The position numbers were made by a program, and so were the translations under genes. The notes under the pieces are model-generated. The model saw only the letters and a program-made list of their open reading frames with translations, was not told the DNA's origin and did not search any database. This document shows, one piece after another, positions 40,066 through 48,030 of a stretch of DNA of 64,000 nucleotides. Source of the stretch: Candidatus Peregrinibacteria bacterium CG10_big_fil_rev_8_21_14_0_10_55_24 (GTDB lineage Bacteria > Patescibacteriota > Gracilibacteria > Peribacterales > Peribacteraceae); NCBI GenBank assembly GCA_002772745.1, contig PFDV01000001.1, forward strand, positions 1 to 64,000, given 5' to 3'. Every line of letters begins with the position of its first letter. Position 1 is the first letter of the stretch.

Positions 40066-40077
40066 TTCGACTGCTAA
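40051..40077 (+). promoter_or_regulatory. CIRCE operator (HrcA binding site)
   Basis: TTAGCACTC-N9-GACTGCTAA. The consensus is TTAGCACTC-N9-GAGTGCTAA, so there is one mismatch in the right arm. It overlaps the -10 of groESL; HrcA binding would block transcription until heat or misfolding stress. Confidence 0.9.
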
Positions 40078-40156
40078 CCCGTTGCCTACGGGGTTCTAGC
40101 GGCCCTTTTGCAACGCTCCAACGCATTCTCTCCTTTCCCCTTTCCCATTACTTCTT

Positions 40157-40486
40157 ATGGCAGACCTCCCCAAGCTCGCGGTGAAGATCGAACCTCTCGG
40201 TGACCGCGTGGTCGTCCACCCGCTCGAACAGGAACTTGTGACGGCTTCCGGCATCGTCATCCCCGATACCGCCTCCGGCGAAAAACCCAGCCAAGGCGTC
40301 GTGCTTGCCGTAGGCAAGGGCGGCGTGGGCAAGGACTGCGCCAATCCCTCAGAGTTTCTTAAAGTCGGCGACACTGTGCTCTTTGGCAAGTACGCCGGTG
40401 ACGATGTGAAACTCAAAGGCAAAGACGGCAAGGACGTGGAGGTCAAAATCCTCCATCTGGATTCTGTCCTGGGCCGCGTTTCCTAA
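40157..40486 (+). CDS. groES: Co-chaperonin GroES
   Basis: 109 residues. The Cpn10 blocks are [17 protein letters not shown], a mobile loop ([19 protein letters not shown]), VLAVGKGG and [36 protein letters not shown]. The length is slightly above the ~95-aa norm because of ~10 extra N-terminal residues and a longer loop near the end. GroES caps GroEL for ATP-driven folding in the cytoplasm. It is under the CIRCE-controlled promoter 90 bp upstream and is separated from groEL by seven 9-nt repeats. Confidence 0.96.
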   Translation: MADLPKLAVKIEPLGDRVVVHPLEQELVTASGIVIPDTASGEKPSQGVVLAVGKGGVGKDCANPSEFLKVGDTVLFGKYAGDDVKLKGKDGKDVEVKILHLDSVLGRVS

Positions 40487-40488
40487 AC

Positions 40489-40551
40489 CTCCCGCACCTC
40501 CCGCTCCTTCCGCACCTCCCACACCTTCCTTACTTCCCTTACCTCCCCCAC
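40489..40551. repeat. Seven perfect-phase 9-nt units between groES and groEL (copy e)
   Basis: CTCCCGCAC CTCCCGCTC CTTCCGCAC CTCCCACAC CTTCCTTAC TTCCCTTAC CTCCCCCAC fill the whole intergenic gap, ending 1 nt before the groEL ATG. The tract is pyrimidine-rich on the mRNA and offers no Shine-Dalgarno site. Confidence 0.8.
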
Positions 40552-40552
40552 T

Positions 40553-42181
40553 ATGTCCGCAAAACAACTCCTCTTCGGGACCGAAGCCCGCGAGAAAGTC
40601 CTCAAGGGTGTCGCGCTCCTCACCAAGGCCGTGCAGGCCACCATGGGTCCAAAGGGCCGCAATGCCGCGATCGAAAAGAAGTACGGCGGACCGACCGTCA
40701 CCAAGGACGGCGTTTCCGTCGCCAAGGAGATAGATCTCGATGATCCCTTTGAAAATATGGGCGCGCAACTTGTGCGCGAGGCGGCGACCAAGACCAACGA
40801 CGCCGCGGGCGACGGGACGACCACGGCCACCGTGCTCGCCCACGCCATTATGAAGGAAGGTCTCAAGCACCTTGCCTCCGGCTCGAACCCCATCGCCATC
40901 AAGCGTGGCATTGAGAAAGGAGTGAAGGCAGTCAGCGCCGAGCTGGAAAGGCTCAAGAAGGACGTGAGCAAGAAGGAGGAGTATGCCGCAGTGGCGACGA
41001 TCTCCGCACAGGACAATGAAATCGGCGAGGTTATCGCCGAGGTCATCGACCAGGCCGGAAAGGACGGAGTCGTTACCGTAGAAGCAGGCCAGACCTTTGG
41101 ATTGGAAAAGGAGTACGTGGAAGGAATGCAGTTCGATAACGGCTATATCTCCCCCTACTTCATCACCGATACGCAGAAGATGGAGGCCATCTTCGAAAAC
41201 GCCCACATCCTCATCACCGACAAGAAGATCGGCTCCATCCAGGAGATCCTGCCGCTCTTGGAATCACTGGCGCAAAAAGGCCGCAAGGAGATCGTCATCA
41301 TCTCCGAGAACGTGGAGGGCGAAGCCCTGGCCACACTCGTCGTAAATAAGCTCCGTGGCACTTTCTCCGCGCTCGCAGTCAAAGCCCCGGCCTTTGGAGA
41401 CCGCCGCAAGGAAATCCTCAAGGACATTGCCGCTCTCACGGGCGGTCGCGTGATTTCCGAAGAGATCGGATTGAAGCTGGAGAACGCAACAATGGATGAC
41501 TTGGGAACCGCCCGCAGGGTGGTCGCTAACAAAGACAACACGCTCATCGTGGATGGCGGCGGACACAAGGAAGACATTGAAGCGCGCATCAATCAGATCA
41601 AGGCGGCGCTGGAAACCACGAAGTCCGATTTCGACCGCGAAAAGCTCCAGGAGCGTATGGCCAAGCTCTCCGGCGGTGTCGCCGTGATCAAGGTGGGCGC
41701 CGCGACGGAAGTGGAGCAGAAAGAGAAGCAGCACCGCGTGGAGGATGCACTCTCGGCTACGCGCGCAGCTGCCGAGGAGGGAATCGTCCCGGGCGGCGGT
41801 ACCGCGTACCTGCGTGCGCTTAGTGCGCTCGACAAGGTGAAAACAGACAACGACGATGAAGCAATCGGCATCGACATCATCCGCCATGCGCTGGAGGCCC
41901 CCTGCCGCACGATTGCAGAGAACGCAGGAATCGCCGGTGAAGTCGTGCTCGAAAAGGTGAAGAAGGAGAAGGGCAACGTCGGCTACAACGTGCTCACCGA
42001 CAGCTATGAAGACCTGGTGAAAGCCATGGTCATCGACCCCAAGAAGGTGACGCGCTCCGCACTGGAAAACGCTGCTTCCGTCGCCTCCATGTTCTTAACA
42101 CTCGAGGTGGCGATCACGGAAATTCCCAAAAAGGAGGAGTCTCACCCCATGCCTCCGGGAGGCGGGATGGATGACTTCTAA
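40553..42181 (+). CDS. groEL: Chaperonin GroEL
   Basis: 542 residues of standard length. The signatures are [53 protein letters not shown] (ATP site), [12 protein letters not shown]-type [18 protein letters not shown], and the C-terminal [13 protein letters not shown] tail. With GroES it forms the folding cage. It has no Shine-Dalgarno site; the upstream gap is entirely 9-nt repeats, so initiation may rely on read-through coupling or unstructured pyrimidine-rich RNA. A strong terminator follows 15 bp after the stop. Confidence 0.98.
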   Translation: MSAKQLLFGTEAREKVLKGVALLTKAVQATMGPKGRNAAIEKKYGGPTVTKDGVSVAKEIDLDDPFENMGAQLVREAATKTNDAAGDGTTTATVLAHAIMKEGLKHLASGSNPIAIKRGIEKGVKAVSAELERLKKDVSKKEEYAAVATISAQDNEIGEVIAEVIDQAGKDGVVTVEAGQTFGLEKEYVEGMQFDNGYISPYFITDTQKMEAIFENAHILITDKKIGSIQEILPLLESLAQKGRKEIVIISENVEGEALATLVVNKLRGTFSALAVKAPAFGDRRKEILKDIAALTGGRVISEEIGLKLENATMDDLGTARRVVANKDNTLIVDGGGHKEDIEARINQIKAALETTKSDFDREKLQERMAKLSGGVAVIKVGAATEVEQKEKQHRVEDALSATRAAAEEGIVPGGGTAYLRALSALDKVKTDNDDEAIGIDIIRHALEAPCRTIAENAGIAGEVVLEKVKKEKGNVGYNVLTDSYEDLVKAMVIDPKKVTRSALENAASVASMFLTLEVAITEIPKKEESHPMPPGGGMDDF

Positions 42182-42196
42182 GAACGCAATACGCGC

Positions 42197-42225
42197 AAGA
42201 GGCTGCCAAAAGCAGCCTCTTTTGT
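42197..42225 (+). terminator. groESL intrinsic terminator
   Basis: AAGAGGCTGC (42197-42206) and GCAGCCTCTT (42212-42221) form a perfect 10-bp stem with a 5-nt loop, followed by a short T-tract. Confidence 0.9.
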
Positions 42226-42275
42226 AATCTCCATCAAACGCTTGCTTGGCAAGCGAAGGAGGGTAGTGTCCTTGC

Positions 42276-42695
42276 ATGCCCCTCGTGGAGAACGATGTCC
42301 TGGCGCAGGAGGATGCAGACCCCCTGAAACACCCGTACTCACTCACCTGCCGAGATCTGCGGCCGGGCGAGCTCCCGGTCCTCCAGTGCAACATGCGCGT
42401 GGATCTCTGCGACTACGAAACCCTGTGTGCCGTAGGCAAGGAGCGTTACCGCTCTGCCGTGCGGCATGCGTGCATGAAAGTCTTCGACGCTGCACTCGGC
42501 GGCGACCAGAGCATTCTTGAAGAGTACGATCCCGCACACAACAATGGCCACCGCCACAAAGACCAGGTGCTCCAGCGCGCTGTTCGCACCACGGAGCACT
42601 ACATTACCACCCTCACGTTCCTTCCGGAGGAGATACGCAAGGATCTCGTTCGCCTGCCCGGCAAGTGGCAGACGGAGTACGCCACCATGGGGTAA
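42276..42695 (+). CDS. Hypothetical protein
   Basis: 139 residues: MPLVENDVLAQEDADPLKHP..., with Cys in SLTCRDLR, LQCNMRVDLCDYETLC and RHACMK. The helical C-terminal half contains HNNGHRHKDQVLQRAVRTTEHYITTL. No signal peptide or TM helix. The start follows a possible weak -10 (TAGTGT) by 6 nt. No family was recognised. The spaced Cys/His residues could bind metal, but the arrangement matches no motif known to me. Confidence 0.5.
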   Translation: MPLVENDVLAQEDADPLKHPYSLTCRDLRPGELPVLQCNMRVDLCDYETLCAVGKERYRSAVRHACMKVFDAALGGDQSILEEYDPAHNNGHRHKDQVLQRAVRTTEHYITTLTFLPEEIRKDLVRLPGKWQTEYATMG

Positions 42696-42872
42696 AGGTT
42701 GAGGAATGCGCTCCGCGAGGCGCGCTGCAGAGAGAGCCGACTTCACCTACCTCGTATCCTCCTCCAATTCTTGCTCTAAACATGCTATTGGGCTACTTCG
42801 CATATCCTGAGCTTGACCGGGAAGACCCCTGCGGATGCATACTAATCTCCTTTCATTTTCCCTCCGCTCATC

Positions 42873-43988
42873 ATGCCAAACTCACACTTCGACGAGACTA
42901 TGGAAATTTTTCACGATGAGAGCCGCCCGCCGCACTTCCTTGCAATGGATCAGAGCAAGAAGACGCATTGCAAGCACATGGCTCAGTTCGGAATTCCCGT
43001 AGCAGACGATGCGGACTTTGAACGCAAAGCCACGCAGATCCGTCAGGCGATCTGCACTACACCCAACCTGGGGCAGTACTTTACCGGAGCAATCCAGGCG
43101 GACGACGCCTACGCGCTCACGGGACCGGACGGCAGACCGCTCATGGAGCACCTGCGTGAACAAGGCGTTGAGCCTATTGGAAAGAAGTGCGGTCTGGTGA
43201 ACGATCCCAATGATCAAATGCACGGGTTGATCCCCGTGAAAGACATGGCGGCACTGCCCGAACAACTGGAGGCATTGGTGGGGATGGGCATCCACGTCGG
43301 AAAGTTCCGCAACACCGTCGCAGCCGTCGTCCAGGAGCGCGGCAAAGAAGCCGCAGCTGTCCAGATGGCCCACATCCACGAGCAGTGTGCGCGCAACGGC
43401 AAAATCGCTGCCGTGCTCGAGCCGGAGTTCCTCCTCAAGAATCCCGGAACCCTGGAGCAGAACGAAGCCCTGATGACCGAAGTGCTCTCCCACCTGTGGG
43501 AGCGCATTGAGGCCGGTGACTTTAGGAACCACCCCTTCTTCATCAAGACGAGCTTCCCCACGCCGGGGACAGAGAGCGGCGAGCCGATCAATCCGGAGGA
43601 ATCTGCCGCAGCGATGCAGCGCATCTTGGAACGCACAGAGTTGCCTCCGGAGCTCTTTTTGGTCTTCCTCTCGGGAGGCCATGACCCCAGGACTTCCCGC
43701 TTGCTCCTCACTGCCATGGCGCAGCGCACAGGTATCAAGCAACGCATGGGCAGCTCCTTCTCCCGTGCGATTCTGGAGAGCACGTACAGGCAGGCGTTCC
43801 GCTACGGCGACTGCAGTACGGCGGCGGCGCAGGACGAGATCCTCAAGCAGGGGAACCTCAACGAGCAGGCAATGCGCGGGCGCTACGAGCCGTCGTACGA
43901 GGATCCGCGTATCCGCCACGAAGATCTGGTGCGGGTGCTCGATCCGGATGCGATCCTCTGCGATCAGCAGGAAGACCGCTCTGTTTAA
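42873..43988 (+). CDS. Class I fructose-bisphosphate aldolase
   Basis: 371 residues. Class I motifs are visible: FLAMDQSKKT at the N-terminus, GIHVGKFRNTV (normally G..(P)GIKVD), AAVLEPEFLL (IVEPE), FFIKTSFPTPG with the Schiff-base Lys (LLKPNMVTPG in typical members) and LVFLSGGHD (FLSGGQ). The C-terminal region carries RQAFRYGDCSTAAAQDEIL in place of the usual W.F.YGRALQ.. block. It cleaves or forms fructose-1,6-bisphosphate in glycolysis/gluconeogenesis. It is divergent but retains the key Lys and Glu. It is monocistronic with a ~35-nt leader. Confidence 0.8.
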   Translation: MPNSHFDETMEIFHDESRPPHFLAMDQSKKTHCKHMAQFGIPVADDADFERKATQIRQAICTTPNLGQYFTGAIQADDAYALTGPDGRPLMEHLREQGVEPIGKKCGLVNDPNDQMHGLIPVKDMAALPEQLEALVGMGIHVGKFRNTVAAVVQERGKEAAAVQMAHIHEQCARNGKIAAVLEPEFLLKNPGTLEQNEALMTEVLSHLWERIEAGDFRNHPFFIKTSFPTPGTESGEPINPEESAAAMQRILERTELPPELFLVFLSGGHDPRTSRLLLTAMAQRTGIKQRMGSSFSRAILESTYRQAFRYGDCSTAAAQDEILKQGNLNEQAMRGRYEPSYEDPRIRHEDLVRVLDPDAILCDQQEDRSV

Positions 43989-44063
43989 GTCCAATATTTC
44001 TTAGCTCTCTATTATCAATGGAGCCCTGTACTATGCGGTTTTCTCTGTTCTACTTTTGTGTAC

Positions 44064-44091
44064 AAAAAAAACCGCCGATCAAGGATGGCGG
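44064..44091 (-). terminator. Intrinsic terminator of the 59-aa gene
   Basis: On the minus strand, CCGCC...GGCGG is followed by eight T (the A-run 44064-44071 on the plus strand). Confidence 0.85.
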
Positions 44092-44127
44092 CCAGGTCCT
44101 CCGGTCCACGGGTGAGAGGACACCTCT

Positions 44128-44307
44128 CTAGCAAAACGCTAGGTAGGCGCACACGAGTGCGCCAAGTGCGCAGAGCACTGCGAGCACTCGCAATACTCTT
44201 TGGAAGTCCGCTATGCGGATTCCATTGGCCCAGCGAACGCACATCGTACTTGCTCCCACAAACAGGAGAGCAACGATAAGGTAGAAAAGCTCCGCGAAGC
44301 CGAACAT
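44128..44307 (-). CDS. 59-aa two-pass membrane protein
   Basis: It starts at MFGFAELFYLIVALLF. An almost perfect Shine-Dalgarno AAAGGAGGTGAT lies 8 nt upstream of this ATG (counted from GGAGG), so the GTG/ATG codons inside it are rejected. Two hydrophobic helices are separated by CVRWANGIRIADFQRV. It has its own promoter (TTGGAG-N17-TACACT) and terminator, a compact monocistronic unit like the 41-aa gene at 16895. No family was recognised. Confidence 0.65.
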   Translation of the reverse strand: MFGFAELFYLIVALLFVGASTMCVRWANGIRIADFQRVLRVLAVLCALGALVCAYLAFC

Positions 44308-44342
44308 GCGCATCACCTCCTTTCAATGACCGGAGGAAAAAG

Positions 44343-44371
44343 AGTGTAGTACGCAGAACAAACCCCTCCAA
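44343..44371 (-). promoter_or_regulatory. Promoter TTGGAG-N17-TACACT
   Basis: On the minus strand, -35 44371-44366 and -10 44348-44343, about 35 nt before the 59-aa gene start. Confidence 0.5.
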
Positions 44372-44394
44372 CACAATACACAGAGAAACGGACT

Positions 44395-46812
44395 CTAGAA
44401 TCCCAGCTGATCCCTGCGGATCACCACCTCGTCTCCTCGCTTCACGTTACCTTGCAGCATGATGTCGGCAATGTGGTTCTCGATCGTATCGGTGATCACT
44501 CTGCGCATGGCACGCGCGCCGAACTCGCGGCTGTAGCCCTTGGTCACAATCGCTTCCACCACGCCCTGCTCCACGAGCACACGTACGCCTTTCTCTCTGC
44601 GAATGTCCTTGATAATGCCATCCAGCATCAGGATCGCCACGCGTGTAGCATCCTCCACCGTGAGCGGATTGAAGACCACGGTGGCATCGAAGCGGTTGAG
44701 GAATTCGGGTGAGAAGGTTCGTTCTGAAAGTACCTGCTCAATCAGGCGCTTGCGGAAACCCTCCGGATCCGCGGGTGCTCCCGTGCGGAACGCATCGTAC
44801 ACAAAGTGCGCGCCTGCATTGGAAGTGACGACGAAAATCGTATTGCGGAAGTCGGTCTTCTCCCCCAGATGATCGATGAGCACTCCCTCGTCGAGGATTT
44901 GCAGGAAGAGATTTAAGACCTTGGGATGTGCCTTCTCGATCTCGTCGAGGAGAATCAAGGAGAACGGACGGTCGTGGACGCTCTGCGCCAGGTAGCCTGC
45001 GCTCTCCCCCGGCGCCCCCACGATACCGCCGATCGAGGATTCGCTGCTGTACTCGTTCATGTCGAGACGTATGAGGCTCTCCAGCGAACCGAAGTACTCC
45101 TCACTAAGCACCTTGGCGGTGTGTGTCTTCCCCACGCCGGTGGGACCCAAAAAAAGGAAGGTGCCAATGGGCCGCTTACTGGAATGCAGCTCCAGCGCGG
45201 CGCGCTTGAGCGCGGCAACCAGAGCATCAATCGCCTGCTTCTGACCGACGATACGGTGCTTGAGCACTTCCTCCAAATGGAGCAATCGCGAGCGATCGTC
45301 CTTGGAAAGCTCCGTTACATCCATGTGCGCTTTCTGCGAGATGATCTCGCGGATGTGACGTTCGGTGACGAAGGTATCAGAGGCAGTCGCGGCAAGTTCC
45401 ACCGCATCCTCCAATACGGAGACAGCTTTCCCCGGGAATGCCTGCCCCCCCAGGTAGCGGCGGCAGAGCGCAATGGTTCCGCGTAACGCTTTGTAGGTCA
45501 CCGCAACTTTGCGCTTGTGCTCTAGCATGAACGCACGCTCCATCAGCACACCCAATGTGTCCTGTTCGTTCGCATCGTCAATGAGGAGTTTTTCAAACGC
45601 GGCATCGAGTATGGGCTCGCAACGGACGGTCTTGTGGTACTCCTCCGTGCTCATCACGCCGATGAGCTGGATGTTCTCCTCATGCAGGAACTTCATGAGG
45701 ATCGCCCTCAGCCGCTCGCCACCCGACTGCAGGAAGAGCGCCAGGTCTTCCACGACGAGGATGAAGCGGCCAGACTGCTGCGCTTTCTTGAGCGCATGGA
45801 GCAGGAATACGTCCGGGCTCTGGGTGCCCGAGAGGAGTTCTGCGGTTTTGAGGAGAAGCATACGAGAGTACGCACGGAAGCGTTTACGTTCCTGCATCTT
45901 GAGCGCGTACGCCAGGTTCCTGACGAGTGTACGTTTGCCCACGCCGACACGGCCGATGAGGAGCAGGTCATGTACGCCGGGCTTCTCGATAATACGCAGC
46001 GCATGAGAGAGTTCCGTAGTGTGAATGCGCACGGCACGCCGATCGTGCCAGAGCACGTCAGCGGAGAGATCCTCCGTCAGGCGATCGAGTTCATTGGTGT
46101 ATCCCATCACCCAGCTGCGCCCCACACTCCCCACGCTCCGGAGCAATCCCTGAGGGGACCAGAGAGGAGGCCGTTCCTCCACACGAGCACGAAATGCTTC
46201 CCAGCGCAGGATGGAGAGCATGTTTCCCATCGAGAGATCGGCGCCATCGAGGAGGGCATGGAACGCCGGCTCATGCCGAAGAAGCGTGAAGAGAATCGTC
46301 GGTCCATCGATGCGCTTGCGCTCTACGTTGGGGAGTTCCGCTGCCGCACGTGCGAGAAATTCCACCGCATCCTGACGCGATTGCTCAAGCGCCGTGAGTG
46401 CAGCTGCAAGGAAAGCCTTGGATTCCTGACCCATCTCCCGTGCAATGAACTTCCCCCCCTTTGTTGCCAAAGCCGCCTCCAAGAGGTCGCGCACCGTCAC
46501 CGCTTGCAGGTGCTTTAATTGTCGTACGATGGAAAATGAGAGATGCTCTTCGGGTGAACCTCCAGACGGAGTTGCAAGGTGTTCCCGTACAAAGATGTGC
46601 TCCAAAAACGCATGGAAGACACACGCGGGAACAAGGAGCACTGCAATCGCCACCACGAGCGGCGTAACGCCGCCGTGCTCATAGAGCACGATGCCGCACC
46701 CCATGGCAATCAGCCCGTAGAGGAAGAGTGCCAGCTTTCCGTAGAACGTTCGCAGGAGCGCATGCCCCACTGCAACGGTCGTACCGGTAATGGAGACGGG
46801 TCGCTGTTGCAT
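44395..46812 (-). CDS. Membrane-anchored Clp/Hsp100-type AAA+ ATPase
   Basis: 805 residues from MQQRPVSITGTTVAVG; the 118-residue upstream extension overlaps the previous gene out of frame. Two TM helices at ~25-43 and ~51-72 precede a Clp_N-like region (~85-200). AAA1 has Walker A GRVGVGKRT (~287), but its Walker B reads ILVVEDL rather than the usual DE. AAA2 has GPTGVGKTH (~555), LILLDEIEKAHP and SNAGAHF. In AAA2 the usual PPGYVGYDEGG pore segment is shortened to APGESAGY, losing the GYVG tyrosine. No ClpP loop or ClpP gene is evident. It may be a membrane unfoldase or assembly factor. Start and stop overlap the upstream gene by 1 bp. Confidence 0.85.
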   Translation of the reverse strand: MQQRPVSITGTTVAVGHALLRTFYGKLALFLYGLIAMGCGIVLYEHGGVTPLVVAIAVLLVPACVFHAFLEHIFVREHLATPSGGSPEEHLSFSIVRQLKHLQAVTVRDLLEAALATKGGKFIAREMGQESKAFLAAALTALEQSRQDAVEFLARAAAELPNVERKRIDGPTILFTLLRHEPAFHALLDGADLSMGNMLSILRWEAFRARVEERPPLWSPQGLLRSVGSVGRSWVMGYTNELDRLTEDLSADVLWHDRRAVRIHTTELSHALRIIEKPGVHDLLLIGRVGVGKRTLVRNLAYALKMQERKRFRAYSRMLLLKTAELLSGTQSPDVFLLHALKKAQQSGRFILVVEDLALFLQSGGERLRAILMKFLHEENIQLIGVMSTEEYHKTVRCEPILDAAFEKLLIDDANEQDTLGVLMERAFMLEHKRKVAVTYKALRGTIALCRRYLGGQAFPGKAVSVLEDAVELAATASDTFVTERHIREIISQKAHMDVTELSKDDRSRLLHLEEVLKHRIVGQKQAIDALVAALKRAALELHSSKRPIGTFLFLGPTGVGKTHTAKVLSEEYFGSLESLIRLDMNEYSSESSIGGIVGAPGESAGYLAQSVHDRPFSLILLDEIEKAHPKVLNLFLQILDEGVLIDHLGEKTDFRNTIFVVTSNAGAHFVYDAFRTGAPADPEGFRKRLIEQVLSERTFSPEFLNRFDATVVFNPLTVEDATRVAILMLDGIIKDIRREKGVRVLVEQGVVEAIVTKGYSREFGARAMRRVITDTIENHIADIMLQGNVKRGDEVVIRRDQLGF

Positions 46813-47234
46813 CAGACGTACGATCCAATCAGATACAGAAGATCCAGGAGAAAGACGACGGGGAAGACCATCCAGGTCACGAAGGCGACCAGAAACCCTG
46901 CGAGAAACAGGAGTTGTACGACAGCCTCGATGATGATCGCCACGGTGCGGAAGATCATGCCGATCACGCGCGATGTACAGTTGAGCGTGAATGCCTGCGC
47001 AATGAGCCCGATGTTGAGTCCTTGCTTGGGATACGGATCCGTGATGCTCTTCCACGGCTTGAAGAACGTTCGCAGGAGAAACCAGATGGAGAAGACCTCG
47101 CTCGCCGCATGCGCATACGCGCGGTAGGAGCGCACCATCGCAGCCGGTACGGTGGCGAAGTACCACCGTGGAAAGTGCAGGAGGAGCGTAACCACAGTCA
47201 GCGGATGCCGAAGGAGGATGAGTGTCATCTGCAT
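46812..47234 (-). CDS. Membrane protein coupled to the Clp ATPase
   Basis: 140 residues from MQMTLILLRHPLTVVTLLLHF. Two or three hydrophobic segments: one near the N-terminus and two near the C-terminus (VIGMIFRTVAIIIEAVVQLLFLAGFLVAFVTWMVF and the following helix). WFLLRTFFKPWKSITDPYPKQG is a conserved-looking amphipathic linker. The stop overlaps the Clp ATG by 1 bp, so the two probably form one membrane complex. TGCTATAAT lies ~30 nt upstream. No known domain was recognised. Confidence 0.65.
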   Translation of the reverse strand: MQMTLILLRHPLTVVTLLLHFPRWYFATVPAAMVRSYRAYAHAASEVFSIWFLLRTFFKPWKSITDPYPKQGLNIGLIAQAFTLNCTSRVIGMIFRTVAIIIEAVVQLLFLAGFLVAFVTWMVFPVVFLLDLLYLIGSYV

Positions 47235-47321
47235 GCGCGGGCGATACGTGATGAGTATCCGCTCATTATAGCAGAAAAACGGGCTTGGATGAAGCTCTAG
47301 GCCCGTGTAGAGTGCGCCGCG

Positions 47322-47945
47322 ATGCGCGGCCTCTTCATCGTTATCGAAGGCCCTGATGGGAGCGGTACGACCCGCCATACGCAATTACTGGCCGATCGGC
47401 TTACCGCTGCCAAGATCCCCGTTCTCTCCACATTCGAACCGACAGACGGCCCTGTAGGAAGCCGTATTCGCAGCGACCTAAGGAGCGGTGCGGGTTTTGA
47501 CCCCCTTTCGCTCCAGGAGCTCTTCTGCAAGGACCGGGCCTGGCATCTCTCTGCCGTTATTGAACCTGCCCTCGCCAAGGGGGTTATGGTTATTTCGGAT
47601 CGGTACTTCCACTCCACATTGGCATACGGTCAGGCATTGAAAATCCCCAAGGAGAAGCTGGAAGAATTGAACAAAAAATTTATACAACCAGATGTGCTGT
47701 TCTTCCTCCTCCCCCCATACGAGGTGTGCAGCGAACGCATGGTTCACCGCGAAACGCGCGATGCCTTGGAGGAGGACTCCATCCAGCGCCGCGTGTACGC
47801 GCAGTACCAAGCAATGGCAGAGGAACTCCCCTCTGTGCACATCATCGACACATCGGGTGAGAAGGAAACCGTTGCAGACGGGATTTTCGCAGTCGTTGAG
47901 GAGGCTCTACGACACCGCACAACCAATCCTCGAACCGAACCCTAG
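47322..47945 (+). CDS. tmk: Thymidylate kinase family protein (atypical P-loop)
   Basis: 207 residues. The N-terminus MRGLFIVIEGPDGSGTTRHTQ aligns with the Tmk P-loop, but the Walker A Lys position is Thr (GSGTT instead of GxGKT). Downstream blocks fit dTMP kinase: FEPTDGPVGSRIRSDL, LFCKDRAWHL, VISDRYFHSTLAYGQA (DRY/H motif) and IQPDVLFFLLPPYEVCSERM with the lid R...R region. The enzyme phosphorylates dTMP to dTDP with ATP. The missing Lys may be functionally replaced, as GTT/GAT variants occur in some Tmk relatives, or activity may be altered. A TAGAGT -10-like hexamer lies 8 nt before the ATG. Confidence 0.8.
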   Translation: MRGLFIVIEGPDGSGTTRHTQLLADRLTAAKIPVLSTFEPTDGPVGSRIRSDLRSGAGFDPLSLQELFCKDRAWHLSAVIEPALAKGVMVISDRYFHSTLAYGQALKIPKEKLEELNKKFIQPDVLFFLLPPYEVCSERMVHRETRDALEEDSIQRRVYAQYQAMAEELPSVHIIDTSGEKETVADGIFAVVEEALRHRTTNPRTEP

Positions 47946-48018
47946 CCCGAACCCCACTTGTCCACCGTAGCCTTCTTTGAGAAGCACAAGACCTGTGGCG
48001 GAGGTGGAACCCCAACCC

Positions 48019-48024
48019 TATACT
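48019..48024 (+). promoter_or_regulatory. -10 TATACT, leaderless folD promoter
   Basis: TATACT ends exactly 6 nt before the folD ATG. No ribosome-binding site is present. Confidence 0.5.
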
Positions 48025-48030
48025 ACCGCC

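Noticed and set aside
26795-40551. CRISPR array or microsatellite
   Set aside because: The 9-nt units are contiguous without spacers, degenerate, and partly in inverted arms; no cas gene is present.
40349-41206. 285-aa and 187-aa minus ORFs in groEL
   Set aside because: Antisense to groEL; part of the translation ([11 protein letters not shown]) is the 9-nt repeat read as protein.
42819-42843. Promoter TTGACC...CATACT before the aldolase
   Set aside because: The spacing is 19 bp and the -10 is poor, so it was not listed as a feature.
42882-43994. 370-aa minus ORF
   Set aside because: Exact antisense of the aldolase, which has class I active-site motifs.
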